Below, piece after piece: positions 10,655 to 22,985 of a stretch of DNA of 64,000 nucleotides; position 1 is the first letter of the stretch; the number at the start of each line of letters is the position of its first letter. The notes beneath the pieces were generated by a model. That model had not been told where the DNA came from. It saw only the letters and a program-made list of their open reading frames with translations, and did not search any database. A program made the position numbers and the translations under genes. The stretch lies in contig BTPG01000003.1 in assembly GCA_036245525.1 (NCBI GenBank), forward strand, positions 211,978,445-212,042,444, read 5' to 3'. This DNA is from Semisulcospira habei. Taxonomy: Eukaryota > Mollusca > Gastropoda > Semisulcospiridae.

Positions 10655-11067
10655 AGTGGACTTATCGTCCTTTTCATTCACGGGGTAGGTTTGACTGTGA
10701 TATGATAACTCTTCAGAAACAAAACATTCCAAATGTTGTAATCTTGTTTTCATTTCGATTTGTTTTCTCTGTGAATGTTGGGGCCCAAACTCGGCGTCGA
10801 CCCAACCTCGGCCAGAGTGCCATATACTGGCCATAGTAACGTATACTAACTTTACAGCTTGAATTACTAAAAGTCCTCAGGATCGGTATGATCACGGGTA
10901 TATGAGTCAGTAAATGTCACTTTGGCCGAGTTTGGGTTCCAACAGTGAAAATGAGTTGGAATGATCAGCGTCCAAACTCCGTTCCGTTGTACGTCCTATC
11001 GTTGAAATCTGTGCCGTTCAGGGATTGAGACACTTTTATAGAAATGCGGATAAGATATAAATATACT

Positions 11068-11134
11068 GACGATCAAAAGAAATACGACATTTTTGGAATC
11101 ACCGGAAACACTAAAATGTCGCATTTCTTTTGAT
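11068..11134. repeat. Palindrome with GATCAAAAGAAAT stem
   Basis: GATCAAAAGAAATACGACATTTT pairs with AAAATGTCGCATTTCTTTTGATC (one mismatch) around a roughly 20-nt loop, so it is a longer-looped hairpin than the other families. Confidence 0.85.
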
Positions 11135-11151
11135 CTAGAGTATACAGTCTG

Positions 11152-11272
11152 CCTCGTGAAGGCGAAAGGTAGTCAGTCCATTTTTGAAAATAGCACGAGT
11201 TTCATTGCATTGCAATGAAAATCTCGCTTTAAACAAAAACGCACTTACTCTCTTTTGCCTTCACTGGGCAGC
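11152..11272. mobile_element. Small inverted-repeat element (GTGAAGGCGAAAG family)
   Basis: CTCGTGAAGGCGAAAG at the left mirrors CTTTTGCCTTCACTGGG at the right, with a small inverted TTTCATTGCATTGCAATGAAA core. A diverged second copy lies at 59487-59603. No coding capacity. Confidence 0.7.
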
Positions 11273-11282
11273 AATGTACGTA

Positions 11283-11354
11283 CTGGTGAGCTGGTCTGTG
11301 ATTTGCAGCCTACTGCTGTCAGCCGCATGGTGTAAAATCATAGACCAGTATACA
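11283..11354. repeat. Family C palindrome, degenerate
   Basis: GAGCTGGTCTGTGATTTGC faces GTAAAATCATAGACCAGTATAC. The stem is interrupted near the apex. Confidence 0.7.
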
Positions 11355-11639
11355 CATAGATGTGTTTATATTGTTGCATCTTACAGACATACTGCCACGT
11401 TGTTAAAATATGGTTTTCATCTTTATTTGTCGACTGATTGATGGTTTAATTTTTTGGCATGCTATGAAATGGTTTGAACCATGTTTTTGTACATAATTTT
11501 GGTGGATATGAAGGAATGTTTGTATGTTGTGTCAGAGTTTAGAGACGAGCAATTTTGGAAATGCTCTGTACATATCACTTGTACATATCATTAGATATTT
11601 GAATTGTGTTGTACAGTAGTCTGGTATTTAGAGAGTTAA

Positions 11640-11760
11640 TTAGTTTGCTACTAGTGCCATCTCACGGCGAGATAACGCCTGGACAGCTGCATGAAGAGAG
11701 GCGGGCGGGAGTGTGTGTGTGTGTGTGGGGGTGGGGTCTTAAATCAAATATGATATAAAT
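11640..11760. repeat. SINE-like fragment (CATCTCACGGCG motif)
   Basis: GTGCCATCTCACGGCGAGATAACGCC resembles, on the opposite strand, the SINE-like end at 59280-59372 and the spacer of the inverted repeat at 7017. It is followed by a short (GT)n run and GTCTTAAAT. Confidence 0.5.
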
Positions 11761-11765
11761 AAGTA

Positions 11766-11856
11766 TTAACCCTTTGTCTGTCAGTAGTGATTTTTGTCGC
11801 GATGATTCCTGCAGGAATCATCGCGACAAAACCACTACCGATAGCCAGAGAGTTAA
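11766..11856. mobile_element. Family E TTAA-bounded all-palindrome element
   Basis: TTAACCCTTTGTCTGTCAG opens and CCAGAGAGTTAA closes a 91-bp element. Its whole length folds: TTTTGTCGCGATGATTCC pairs with GGAATCATCGCGACAAAA around TGCA. Other copies are at 35426-35508 and 57832-57926. Confidence 0.9.
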
Positions 11857-12039
11857 AATGTATCGTCAGTAAGAAAATTAAGAACAAACTGTCTGTCTAT
11901 CACGTAAAGGTTGCACGATACTTTACATCACAGTTTCAGGTTTCATGAGGCAGATTAATGGAGAAAATGACTGTAGACCACAGCAGAGGTTGGCGTTATG
12001 AAATCTATCCTATAATTATGGTGACAGTTATGAATAGCT

Positions 12040-12252
12040 TTAACCCATTGTGTCCCAGGTACGAAATACCCACATTTTGGAGTTGTCCTGTAAGGACTGC
12101 ATTACAGTTCGGAGGACGGATCGACCATGATAGTTCAAGGGTGGTGCCAGAATAGCTTGGCGCCTGTAGGCGCCAAGCTATTCTGGCACCACCCTTGAAC
12201 TATCATGCTCTATCCATGTCTTGCTGTGGTGTGTCGGGGCTAAATGAGTTAA
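12040..12252 (+). mobile_element. Family B (B2) hairpin MITE
   Basis: The 213-bp element runs from TTAACCCATTGTG to CTAAATGAGTTAA. The hairpin is 12119-12214. The left arm base reads GACCATG but the right reads CATGCTC, so one arm alone carries a change. In the copy at 45114 the same change is present in both arms. Confidence 0.9.
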
Positions 12253-12651
12253 GTATAGTTCAGGTTTACATCAGAGTTTCAGATTTTACGATACAGATTG
12301 AACTAGAGAATGACTATAGACCACGGCAGAGAATGACTATAGGCCACGGCAAGCGCTGTTTAACTCTGTCGCATCAGGTGAAAGTTATAATACCTTTAAG
12401 TAAGCTGATGTTTATGTGACAGTTTGAGATTTCATGAGGCGGAGTAATCTTAGAGAATGTCAATGGCCCACAACATATATATACAAAAGCCTTAAGAAAT
12501 TTGCAGGGTTTTTTTTTTTTTTTTTTGGTTGTTTTCCCTTTCATATTTGTTGCTGTAAATTCATCTTTATTCTAGAGGTATGGGAGAGGGGTAGGTGGTA
12601 GAGGAGGGGTAGTGAAGGTAGTGGACCTGGGAGTGGAGCGCGAGCGTTTTG

Positions 12652-12828
12652 CAATAACCCACCCAGCCCTGACGCCCTACATCAGGAGATGGGTCGACTG
12701 TCGGCGCCAAGCTAATCTGGCACTACCCTTGAATTATCATGGTCGATCCATCTCCTGCAGCTGGTGAATAGTCCTTAGATGACGCCTCCAAAATTTGCGA
12801 AGTACGGCCGTCGGGCTGAATCGGATAA
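12652..12828 (+). mobile_element. Family B element with most of the left arm deleted
   Basis: Left end AATAACCCACCCAGCCCTGACG and right end CGTCGGGCTGAATCGGATAA are both degenerate. The left arm jumps from GGGTCGACTG straight to TCGGCGCC, while the right arm is complete, leaving a lopsided hairpin. Confidence 0.8.
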
Positions 12829-13090
12829 TACTCTCCAGGCAAAATCTGTATTTCTATGCACGCCATGGTTTAGGGATTTGCAGATGTTTACTGGTTCTTG
12901 CCAACTGAACTGTTTTCCTGGCGGTTTCAGTGGGGGCGGGCTTTGTACAGTATGCATTAATTTTAAAGTCTGGCTCTCCGTGTCTAATTTTAGAGACAGT
13001 CTGCGTGGTGCGAGCGTGCCATTCACTGAGTTCCTTTCTTCCCTTTTGCTATTTTGGGGTTTATATTGATCGGATATCTCCCGGTCAAGC

Positions 13091-13300
13091 TCTCCAAAAT
13101 GACTCTCACGGTAGATCGACCCGATGTCACTTTGGCTGTCGCCAAAGTGACACCGGGTCGATCTACCGTGAGGGTCATTTTGGCGTGTCACATCACTCAC
13201 GCAAAACAGCAACACCAAATTTATTGATCCCATGTCAATCGGTCGCACGTAAAAGTGACTCAGGGTCGATTTCTCATAGGGGTCATTCTGAAGTGTAACA
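13091..13300. repeat. GATCTACCGTGAG palindrome plus degenerate third arm
   Basis: CAAAATGACTCTCACGGTAG, then ATCGACCCGATGTCACTTTGGC, is mirrored at once by GCCAAAGTGACACCGGGTCG and CTACCGTGAGGGTCATTTTG. At 13217-13300 a decayed further arm follows (GTGACTCAGGGTCGATTTCTC, GGGTCATTCTG). It is related to 37545-37660. Confidence 0.8.
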
Positions 13301-13657
13301 CCGGCTACGTTTGTGTGGTTTACAGCTATTGATGTTTCTAATACTTCCGCGGGCTGGCTGGGTGAATTTCCCGGCTTAATTATAACTCTGTCACGACCCG
13401 CAACTAGCCGCGGGGGATGGATCGACTGACTGCCAAAACGCAAGGGCAGATAAGATAACATTTTGACGGCCAAATGTCAGCTGTATGCGATGGATCTACC
13501 ATGGCAGACCAACGGTTTTGCTTTAAGTATATGCTGATTATACACTGTGGTCTTTTGCCTGATGCTGAAAGTTTAATTCAAGGACGAGACAGACAAAGGT
13601 AGATCTGTTTGGCGCCGTGAGAAGCAATTCTCTTGAACTTTCTTGTCGTTTCTCTGG

Positions 13658-13750
13658 GTATATTATATTATATTATATTATATTATATTATATTATATTA
13701 TATTATATTATATTATATTATATTATATTATATTATATTATATTATATTA
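13658..13750. repeat. (TATTA)n pentanucleotide microsatellite
   Basis: A pure 5-bp repeat of about 18 units, ending exactly where the TTAACTCATTC of the next element begins. Confidence 0.95.
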
Positions 13751-13830
13751 ACTCATTCGAGACGTGCTGCATACGGATACGCGGCATAATGCCGCGTATC
13801 CGGATGCGGCACGTCTGGAATATGCTAGTT
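13748..13830 (+). mobile_element. Family G palindrome (GACGTGC...GCACGTC)
   Basis: TTAACTCATTCGAGACGTGC opens the element. CGGATACGCGGCAT pairs with ATGCCGCGTATCCG, and GCACGTCTGGAATATG closes it. Its left TTAA lies inside the TATTA microsatellite. Diverged copies are at 41351 and 44539. Confidence 0.8.
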
Positions 13831-13866
13831 CAGATTCACTTAATGCATGGTCACAACTTTGACTTT

Positions 13867-14225
13867 GTTTTGCAATGTTTCAGGTCTCAGTGATTGTTTT
13901 CATGTCAATTTATCATGATAATTGCATCCGTTATAAAACTTTCTGCAACTATGGATAACAAATCCTACTTGGACAGCTTGTTAAATCAGATTCTCTTACT
14001 CTATGATCACAAATGTCACTTCGTTTTGCAATGTTGCGCGTCACAGTGATTGCTTTCATGTCAAAGATTTTCTGATAATTAAATCCGTTTATAGAACGGT
14101 CTGCAACTTTGGACAACAAGTTCTACTTGGACAGTTCGCCAATGTTTCGGGTCATACAGTGATTTGTTTATGTCATATTTTTCGCTGATAATTAAGGCCG
14201 TTACAGCAAGGTCTACAACTGTATT
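13867..14225. repeat. Three diverged tandem copies of a roughly 120-155-bp unit
   Basis: The markers TTTGCAATGTT, CAGTGATTG.TTTCATGTCA, TGATAATTA.ATCCGTTA, CTGCAACT.TGGA and CTACTTGGACAG recur in the same order at 13867, 14023 and, partly, 14142. No reading frame. Confidence 0.75.
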
Positions 14226-14456
14226 GGTAATTGTTGCGTTACCGTGTCACGACTGGCTCTGTCAATGCGGTAATTGTGGCTCGGTCCTGAGTGAGAACTT
14301 CGTGGCGTAATGTCCCCAAGCTTGCGCCACGCTCGGGCTGAATCAATATTACATAACTCCACAGATTCTCCCGACTCTAATGAGTTTTTCCTGGCATTTG
14401 CCAACACTCACGCTGAGATTCTGTTGCCAATCCACCCCTGGCACTCTGCAAATGTC

Positions 14457-14551
14457 GATCGCCCATGATGGTTCAAGGGTGGTGCCAGAATAGCTTGGCG
14501 CCTGTAGGCGCCAAGCTATTCTGGCACCACCCTTGAACCATCTTGGGCGAT
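14457..14551. repeat. Family B (B2) palindrome with arm-paired substitutions
   Basis: The left arm reads GATCGCCCATGATGGTTC and the right GAACCATCTTGGGCGAT. Relative to the usual GACCATGATAGTTC, two changes appear in both arms as complementary pairs, and one (T/A) is unpaired. Confidence 0.9.
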
Positions 14552-14740
14552 GTGTCTGCTGGACCGTGATGTGTTCTCTAGAGAACAGGCTCCCAAAGTT
14601 GGGGATGGCGACCTTAATGTGCTAATGGGTTTCCAAACACGCAGATTGTACCAATCATCATGCTCCCACCCGGCGTTTGCAAGAGGCTGTCCTTGCAGAT
14701 TCCACGCACACCTGCTGTCCTCAGACTTTAACGGTGTCAG

Positions 14741-14742
14741 TG

Positions 14743-14811
<69 letters not shown>

Positions 14812-14875
14812 GTAATAATAATAATAACAATTATAGGGCGTATCGTAATATAAGCTCTAAGCGGTTTACAGATAA
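14741..14875. repeat. (AAT)n microsatellite with retroposon tail
   Basis: About 28 AAT units precede TATAGGGCGTATCGTAATATAAGCTC, a diverged complement of the GCGCTATATAAA-type retroposon 3' end seen at 8130-8170. The stretch 14876-15604 holds A-rich runs but no supported gene. Confidence 0.7.
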
Positions 14876-15604
14876 AGGGTGATTCTGTAGTAGATGTCAT
14901 GGCGTTTCTCTTTCAAATACTGGTGTAAAAGTTATAGTGGCCCCAGGCCGATCTAGTGGAGATTTATTTTTGCTAGTTACTCCCCTCACGCTGAAGGGAT
15001 CGCGTGTCCTTCTGGCGTGTGGTGGATCAGTCAAACGCACTGTGTTCGCAACAAAAAAACAAAAAAAAAAGAAAGAGAAAAAAAGGAGGCCTTTGGATGA
15101 CAAAGAGAAAAGTTTGAGGTTGTACAAAAAATGTGTTTCCTATTTGTTTCTCCATTTCATATTCATGGAGTTTTATTTTACGTTCATTGTCTGCATTTCT
15201 ATTATATTTCTATTTATATAATACTCCTCAAGCGAAACACGTCAAAGGGTTGTTCAGTTAACGCTGAAGACCGTTGCTCCTTTGGCAATTGATGTCGCTA
15301 GGCGTCACTTTCTGTTGCTGTGGTAATATTCGAGTTTTATGGACACTGTCCAGAGCTGTCCGGAATAATCGACGCCCAGCTTCTTACCTTGTCCATGTGT
15401 AAGAGGCTTGCAGGTCCCCGTGAGCCAGTGTACACTGCACGACTTTATGCGGATCTGTAAGCCTCTTTGGCTGGCAGGAACCGTACGCTTAATTTTTTTC
15501 ACGTCTGCTTTACAACAGTACATGGCACTACAACAGCAACCCACATTTTTTTGCAAGACGAAAAAAAAAAAAACACAAAAAAACTAAACTTTAAAAAAAA
15601 AAAC

Positions 15605-15812
15605 CATTAGCCCCTACGCCCTACAACAAGTAATGGATCGACCATGATAATTCGAGGGCAGTGCCAGATTAGCTTGGCGCCTGATGGCGCCAAGCTAATC
15701 TGGCACAACCCTCGAATTATCATGGTCGATACATCTCCTGCAACTAGCACATAGTCGTTTGGTGACACCTCCCAAATTTGGGAAATGTGGCCGTGGGGTT
15801 AAAGGGGTTAAA
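15605..15812 (+). mobile_element. Family B (B1) hairpin element
   Basis: The left end is decayed (CCATTAGCCCCTACG) and the right end reads GGGGTTAAAGGGGTTAA. The hairpin at 15634-15738 is nearly perfect, with TTCGAGGG/CCCTCGAA in both arms where most copies have TTCAAGGG. Confidence 0.85.
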
Positions 15813-15972
15813 GACTGGTGTTCTTTGATGTTTTGAAGGGCACACAATGTCACCTGTTACGGAAGACCACCATTTAACCCCCATCACACTGAGGCTAAAA
15901 TCTTCCAATGTGTCCACTGCCATATGCAAGCTACATTATAGTACTTACAGATAACGATGTAAACCAATGGCG

Positions 15973-16046
15973 TTAGTTCAAGGGTGGTGCCAGAATAGCT
16001 TGGCGCCTAAAGGCGCCAAGCTATTCTGGCACTACCCTTGAACTAT
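15973..16046. repeat. Family B (B2) palindrome lacking its base
   Basis: TAGTTCAAGGGTGGTGCC pairs with GGCACTACCCTTGAACTA (one mismatch). The GATCGACCATGA base present in other copies is absent on both sides. Confidence 0.85.
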
Positions 16047-16416
16047 TTTAGTCAAACTTATTTCACGCACTGGTGTAATCCGAATGATAAGGGTTAAGTG
16101 GCTAAAGTTACCTAAAGGGCCGTCTTCAGCTATAAGTGATGTCTAACGAAGGGTGGTTGCTCAGCACAGACTATCGTTGTCCGTCCATCGTACACAGTTG
16201 GTGACGAGAAATAACTAAGCTAAACTTTTAAATTTTATGATAAAATGACCTCAAACCTGCAAGTTTGCCATTGGCGTACAAAATGTAGTGTTCCCTCGTT
16301 GATGAGAATCAAGCCCGTGTGCCTGATCTGGAGGTGATTATGCAAATTTCATCCCTTGATTGTATCCAGACCTGACGACCAGAACGGAGCACTTCTGACC
16401 ACGTGCCGACCTTTGG

Positions 16417-19400
16417 GGTTTGGTACAGCGGCGTGCTGCACGCTGGCTATGGATGGCACTGAATACTTCCATTGTGGGCACCCTAGAGGCGTTTGGTACG
16501 TCGGCGTCCTGCACGCTGGCTATGGATGGCACTGAATACTTCCACTGTGGGTACCCTAGAGGCGTTTGGTACGGCGGCGTCCTGCACGCTGGCTATGGAT
16601 GGCACTGAATACTTCCACTGTGGGTACCCTAGAGGCGTTTGGTACAGCGGCGTGCTGCACGCTGGCCATGGATGACACTGAATACCTCCACTGTGGGTAC
16701 CCTAGAGGCGTTTGGTACGGCGGCGTCCTGCACGCTGGCTATGGATGGCACTGAATACTTCCACTGTGGGTACCCTAGAGGCGTTTGGTACGGCGGCGTC
16801 CTGCACGCTGGCTATGGATGGCACTGAATACCTCCACTGTGGGCACCCTAGAGGCGTTTGGTACGGCGGCGTCCTGCACGCTGGCCATGGATGGCACTGA
16901 ATACCTCCACTGTGGGCACCCTAGAGGCGTTTGGTACGGCGGCGTCCTGCACGCTGGCCATGGATGGCACTGAATACCTCCACTGTGGGCACCCTAGAGG
17001 CGTTTGGTACGGCGGCGTCCTGCACGCTGGCTATGGATGGCACTGAATACTTCCACTGTGGGTACCCTAGAGGCGTTTGGTACGGCGGCGTCCTGCACGC
17101 TGGCTATGGATGGCACTGAATACCTCCACAGTGGGCACCCTAGAGGCGTTTGGTACGGCGGCGTCCTGCACGCTGGCTATGGATGACACTGAATACTTCC
17201 ACTGTGGGCACCCTAGAGGCGTTTGGTACCCTATAGGCGTTTGGTACAGCGGTGTCCTGCACGCTGGCTATGGATGGCACTGAATACCTCCACTGTGGGC
17301 ACCCTAGAGGCGTTTGGTACAGCGGGGTCCTGCACGCTGGCCATGGATGGCACTGAATACCTCCACTGTGGGCACCCTAGAGGCGTTTGGTACGTCGGCG
17401 TCCTGCACGCTGGCTATGGATGACACTGAATACTTCCACTGTGGGCACCCTAGAGGCGTTTGGTACGTCGGCGTCCTGCACGCTGGCTATGGATGGCACT
17501 GAATACCTCCACTGTGGGCACCCTAGAGGCGTCTGGTACGTCGGCGTCCTGCACGCTGGCTATGGATGACACTGAATACTTCCACTGTGGGCACCCTAGA
17601 GGCGTTTGGTACGGCGGCGTCCTGCACGCTGGCTATGGATGACACTGAATACCTCCACTGTGGGCACCCTAGAGGCGTTTGGTACGTCGGCGTCCTGCAC
17701 GCTGGCTATGGATGACACTGAATACTTCCACTGTGGGCACCCTAGAGGCGTTTGGTACGTCGGCGTCCTGCACGCTGGCTATGGATGACACTGAATACTT
17801 CCACTGTGGGCACCCTAGAGGCGTTTGGTACGTCGGCGTCCTGCACGCTGGCTATGGATGGCACTGAATACCTCCACTGTGGGCACCCTAGAGGCGTTTG
17901 GTACGTCGGCGTCCTGCACGCTGGCTATGGATGACACTGAATACTTCCACTGTGGGCACCCTAGAGGCGTTTGGTACGTCGGCGTCATGCACGCTGGCCA
18001 TGGATGGCACTGAATACTTCCACTGTGGGCACCCTAGAGGCGTTTGGTACGTCGGCGTCCTGCACGCTGGCTATGGATGACACTGAATACCTCCACTGTT
18101 GGCACCCTAGAGGCGTTTGGTACGTCGGCGTCCTGCACGCTGGCTATGGATGACACTGAATACCTCCACTGTGGGCACCCTAGAGGCGTTTGGTACCCTA
18201 TACGCGTTTGGTACGTCGGCGTCCTGCACGCTGTCTATGGATGGCACTGAATACTTCCACTGTGGGTACCCTAGAGGCGTTTGGTACGGCGGCGTCCTGC
18301 ACGCTGGCTATGGATGGCACTGAATACCTCCACTGTGGGCACCCTAGAGGCGTTTGGTACGGCGGCGTCCTGCACGCTGGCTATGGATGACACTGAATAC
18401 TTCCACTGTGGGCACCCTAGAGGCGTTTGGTACACTATAGGCGTTTGGTACAGCGGCGTCCTGCACGCTGGCTATGGATGGCACTGAATACCTCCACTGT
18501 GGGCACCCTAGAGGCGTTTGGTACGTCGGCGTCCTGCACGCTGGCTATGGATGACACTGAATACTTCCACTGTGGGCACCCTAGAGGCGTTTGGTACGTC
18601 GGCGTCCTGCACGCTGGCTATGGATAACACTGAATACTTCCACTGTGGGCACCCTAGAGGCGTTTGGTACGTCGGCGTCCTGCACGCTGGCTATGGATGA
18701 CACTGAATACCTCCACTGTGGGTACCCTAGAGGCGTTTGGTACGTCGGCGTCCTGCACGCTGGCTATGGATGACACTGAATACCTCCACTGTGGGTACCC
18801 TAGAGGCGTTTGGTACGTCGGCGTCCTGCACGCTGGCTATGGATGACACTGAATACCTCCACTGTGGGCACCCTAGAGGCGTTTGGTACGTCGGCGTCCT
18901 GCACGCTGGCTATGGATGACACTGAATACTTCCACTGTGGGCACCCTAGAGGCGTTTGGTACGTCGGCGTCCTGCACGCTGGCTATGGATGACACTGAAT
19001 ACTTCCACTGTGGGCACCCTAGAGGCGTTTGGTACGTCGGCGTCCTGCACGCTGGCTATGGATGGCACTGAATACCTCCACTGTGGGCACCCTAGAGGCG
19101 TTTGGTACGTCGGCGTCCTGCACGCTGGCTATGGATGATACTGAATACCTCCACTGTGGGCACCCTAGAGGCGTTTGGTACGTCGGCGTCCTGCACGCTG
19201 GCTATGGATGGCACTGAATACCTCCACTGTGGGCACCCTAGAGGCGTTTGGTACGTCGGCGTCCTGCACGCTGGCTATGGATGACACTGAATACTTCCAC
19301 TGTGGGCACCCTAGAGGCGTTTGGTACATCGGCGTCCTGCACGCTGGCTATGGATGGCACTGAATACCTCCACTGTGGGCACCCTAGAGGCGTTTGGTAC

Positions 19401-22400
19401 GTCGGCGTCCTGCACGCTGGCTATGGATGACACTGAATACCTCCACTGTGGGCACCCTAGAGGCGTTTGGTACGTCGGCGTCCTGCACGCTGGCTATGGA
19501 TGGCACTGAATACCTCCACTGTGGGCACCCTAGAGGCGTTTGGTACGTCGGCGTCCTGCACGCTGGCTATGGATGGCACTGAATACCTCTACTGTGGGCA
19601 CCCTAGAGGCGTTTGGTACGTCGGCGTCCTGCACGCTGGCTATGGATGGCACTGAATACCTCCACTGTGGGCACCCTAGAGGCGTTTGGTACGTCGGCGT
19701 CCTGCACGCTGGCTATGGATGGCACTGAATACCTCCACTGTGGGCACCCTAGTGGCGTTTGGTACGGCGGCGTCCTGCACGCTGGCTATGGATGGCACTG
19801 AATACCTCCACTGTGGGCACCCTAGAGGCGTTTGGTACGGCGGCGTCCTGCACGCTGGCTATGGATGACACTGAATACTTCCACTGTGGGCACCCTAGAG
19901 GCGTTTGGTACCCTATAGGCGTTTGGTACAGCGGCGTCCTGCACGCTGGCTATGGATGGCACTGAATACCTCCACTGTGGGCACCCTAGAGGCGTTTGGT
20001 ACAGCGGGGTCCTGCACGCTGGCCATGGATGGCACTGAATTCCTCCACTGTGGGCACCCTAGAGGCGTTTGGTACGTCGGCGTCCTGCACGCTGGCTATG
20101 GATGACACTGAATACTTCCACTGTGGGCACCCTAGAGGCGTTTGGTACGTCGGCGTCCTGCACGCTGGCTATGGATGACACTGAATACTTCCACTGTAGG
20201 CACTCTAGAGGCGTTTGGTACGTCGGCGTCCTGCACGCTGGCTATGGATGGCACTGAATACCTCCACTGTGGGCACCCTAGAGGCGTTTGGTACGTCGGC
20301 GTCCTGCACGCTGGCTATGGATGACACTGAATACTTCCACTGTGGGCACCCTAGAGGCGTTTGGTACGTCGGCGTCATGCACGCTGGCCATGGATGGCAC
20401 TGAATACTTCCACTGTGGGCACCCTAGAGGCGTTTGGTACGTCGGCGTCCTGCACGCTGGCTATGGATGACACTGAATACCTCCACTGTGGGCACCCTAG
20501 AGGCGTTTGGTACGTCGGCGTCCTGCACGCTGGCTATGGATGACACTGAATACCTCCACTGTGGGCACCCTAGAGGCGTTTGGTACCCTATAGGCGTTTG
20601 GTACGTCGGCGTCCTGCACGCTGGCTATGGATGGCACTGAATACTTCCACTGTGGGTACCCTAGAGGCGTTTGGTACGGCGGCGTCCTGCACGCTGGCTA
20701 TGGATGGCACTGAATACCTCCACTGTGGGCACCCTAGAGGCGTTTGGTACGGCGGCGTCCTGCACGCTGGCCATGGATGACACTGAATACTTCCACTGTG
20801 GGCACCCTAGAGGCGTTTGGTACCCTATAGGCGTTTGGTACAGCGGCGTCCTGCACGCTGGCTATGGATGGCACTGAATACCTCCACTGTGGGCACCCTA
20901 GAGGCGTTTGGTACGTCGGCGTCCTGCACGCTGGCTATGGATGACACTGAATACTTCCACTGTGGGCACCCTAGAGGCGTTTGGTACGTCGGCGTCCTGC
21001 ACGCTGGCTATGGATGACACTGAATACTTCCACTGTGGGCACCCTAGAGGCGTTTGGTACGTCGGCGTCCTGCACGCTGGCTATGGATGACACTGAATAC
21101 CTCCACTGTGGGTACCCTAGAGGCGTTTGGTACGTCGGCGTCCTGCACGCTGGCTATGGATGACACTGAATACCTCCACTGTGGGCACCCTAGAGGCGTT
21201 TGGTACGTCGGCGTCCTGCACGCTGGCTATGGATGACACTGAATACTTCCACTGTGGGCACCCTAGAGGCGTTTGGTACGTCGGCGTCCTGCACGCTGGC
21301 TATGGATGACACTGAATACTTCCACTGTGGGCACCCTAGAGGCGTTTGGTACGTCGGCGTCCTGCACGCTGGCTATGGATGGCACTGAATACCTCCACTG
21401 TGGGCACCCTAGAGGCGTTTGGTACGTCGGCGTCCTGCACGCTGGCTATGGATGACACTGAATACCTCCACTGTGGGCACCCTAGAGGCGTTTGGTACGT
21501 CGGCGTCCTGCACGCTGGCTATGGATGGCACTGAATACCTCCACTGTGGGCACCCTAGAGGCGTTTGGTACGTCGGCGTCCTGCACGCTGGCTATGGATG
21601 ACACTGAATACTTCCACTGTGGGCACCCTAGAGGCGTTTGGTACATCGGCGTCCTGCACGCTGGCTATGGATGGCACTGAATACCTCCACTGTGGGCACC
21701 CTAGAGGCGTTTGGTACGTCGGCGTCCTGCACGCTGGCTATGGATGACACTGAATACCTCCACTGTGGGCACCCTAGAGGCGTTTGGTACGTCGGCGTCC
21801 TGCACGCTGGCTATGGATGGCACTGAATACCTCCACTGTGGGCACCCTAGAGGCGTTTGGTACGTCGGCGTCCTGCACGCTGGCTATGGATGGCACTGAA
21901 TACCTCCACTGTGGGCACCCTAGAGGCGTTTGGTACGTCGGCGTCCTGCACGCTGGCTATGGATGGCACTGAATACCTCCACTGTGGGCACCCTAGAGGC
22001 GTTTGGTACGTCGGCGTCCTGCACGCTGGTTATGGATGGCACTGAATACCTCCACTGTGGGCACCCTAGAGGCGTTTGGTACGTCGGCGTCCTGCACGCT
22101 GGCTATGGATGGCACTGAATACCTCCACTGTGGGCACCCTAGAGGCGTTTGGTACGTCGGCGTCCTGCACGCTGGCTATGGATGGCACTGAATACTTCCA
22201 CTGTGGGCACCCTAGAGGCGTTTGGTACGTCGGCGTCCTGCACGCTGGCTATGGATGGCACTGAATACTTCCCACTGTGGGCACCCTAGAGGCGTTTGGT
22301 ACGTCGGCGTCCTGCACGCTGGCTATGGATGGCACTGAATACTTCCACTGTGGGCACCCTAGAGGCGTTTGGTACGTCGGCGTCCTGCACGCTGGCTATG

Positions 22401-22510
22401 GATGGCACTGAATACTTCCCACTGTGGGCACCCTAGAGGCGTTTGGTACGTCGGCGTCCTGCACGCTGGCTATGGATGGCACTGAATACTTCCCACTGTG
22501 GGCACCCTAG
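16417..22510. repeat. 73-bp satellite/minisatellite array, about 82 units
   Basis: The 73-bp unit contains GCGTTTGGTAC, GTCGGCGTCCTGCACGCTGG, CTATGGATG and CACTGAATAC...CCACTGTGGGCACCCTAGAG, and is tightly conserved. Six units (starting 17223, 18190, 18427, 19905, 20580, 20817) carry an 18-bp insertion (CCTATAGGCGTTTGGTAC), making 91 bp. The last units have an extra C (CTTCCCACTG, 74 bp). Most variation is at TACGGC/TACGTC/TACAGC, GATGGC/GATGAC and TTCC/CTCC. Because 73 is not a multiple of 3 and each frame hits TGA, the overlapping 60-68-codon frames are repeat artefacts. The array is GC-richer than its flanks. Confidence 0.98.
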
Positions 22511-22737
22511 AAGTGTAGATGTTCATGCGCCCCAGCCTTTGCGAATTTACAAGATTACCACAATATAACTTGCAGTGATTTAAAAAAAAAAAATTCTCTT
22601 CCAGAGCAAGGAATCTACTGCTTTTTCTTTTGGCCACATTATGTTAGTCACAAAGCAAACACGACAACGTAGTCAACAAGGGAGCACTTCGCGCTTCTCT
22701 TACTGCACTCCTGGTTGTGTACGCTTTTACCCTCTCT

Positions 22738-22806
22738 GTGTGCTGGTCTGTGATTTTCGACCTTACGGCCAACGGCCGTATGGTCCAAAATCACAGATCA
22801 GCACAC
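22738..22806. repeat. Family C palindrome
   Basis: GTGTGCTGGTCTGTGATTTT pairs with AAAATCACAGATCAGCACAC (one mismatch) around CCTTACGGCCAACGGCCGTATGG. Confidence 0.9.
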
Positions 22807-22985
22807 GTCTGAACCCAACTCAGGCTCCCATTGTTATTGTTCTGGTGGGTCTTATTCCGAGTGACGAAATTTCTGTAATCAGCTGTGACGTGTTTCTGTG
22901 TGCGCACGCCAAGATTTTGGCCTTTTGGGGTTAGAAGACACTGGCTGGCCGCGTAGAGACAAGTTCGCGTGCACGTTTATTATTT

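Noticed and set aside
16420..22264. Dozens of overlapping 60-68-codon plus-strand frames in the satellite
   Set aside because: The unit is 73 bp, so each frame drifts and stops at the same TGA. The peptides are the three frames of one DNA repeat, with no independent codon signal.
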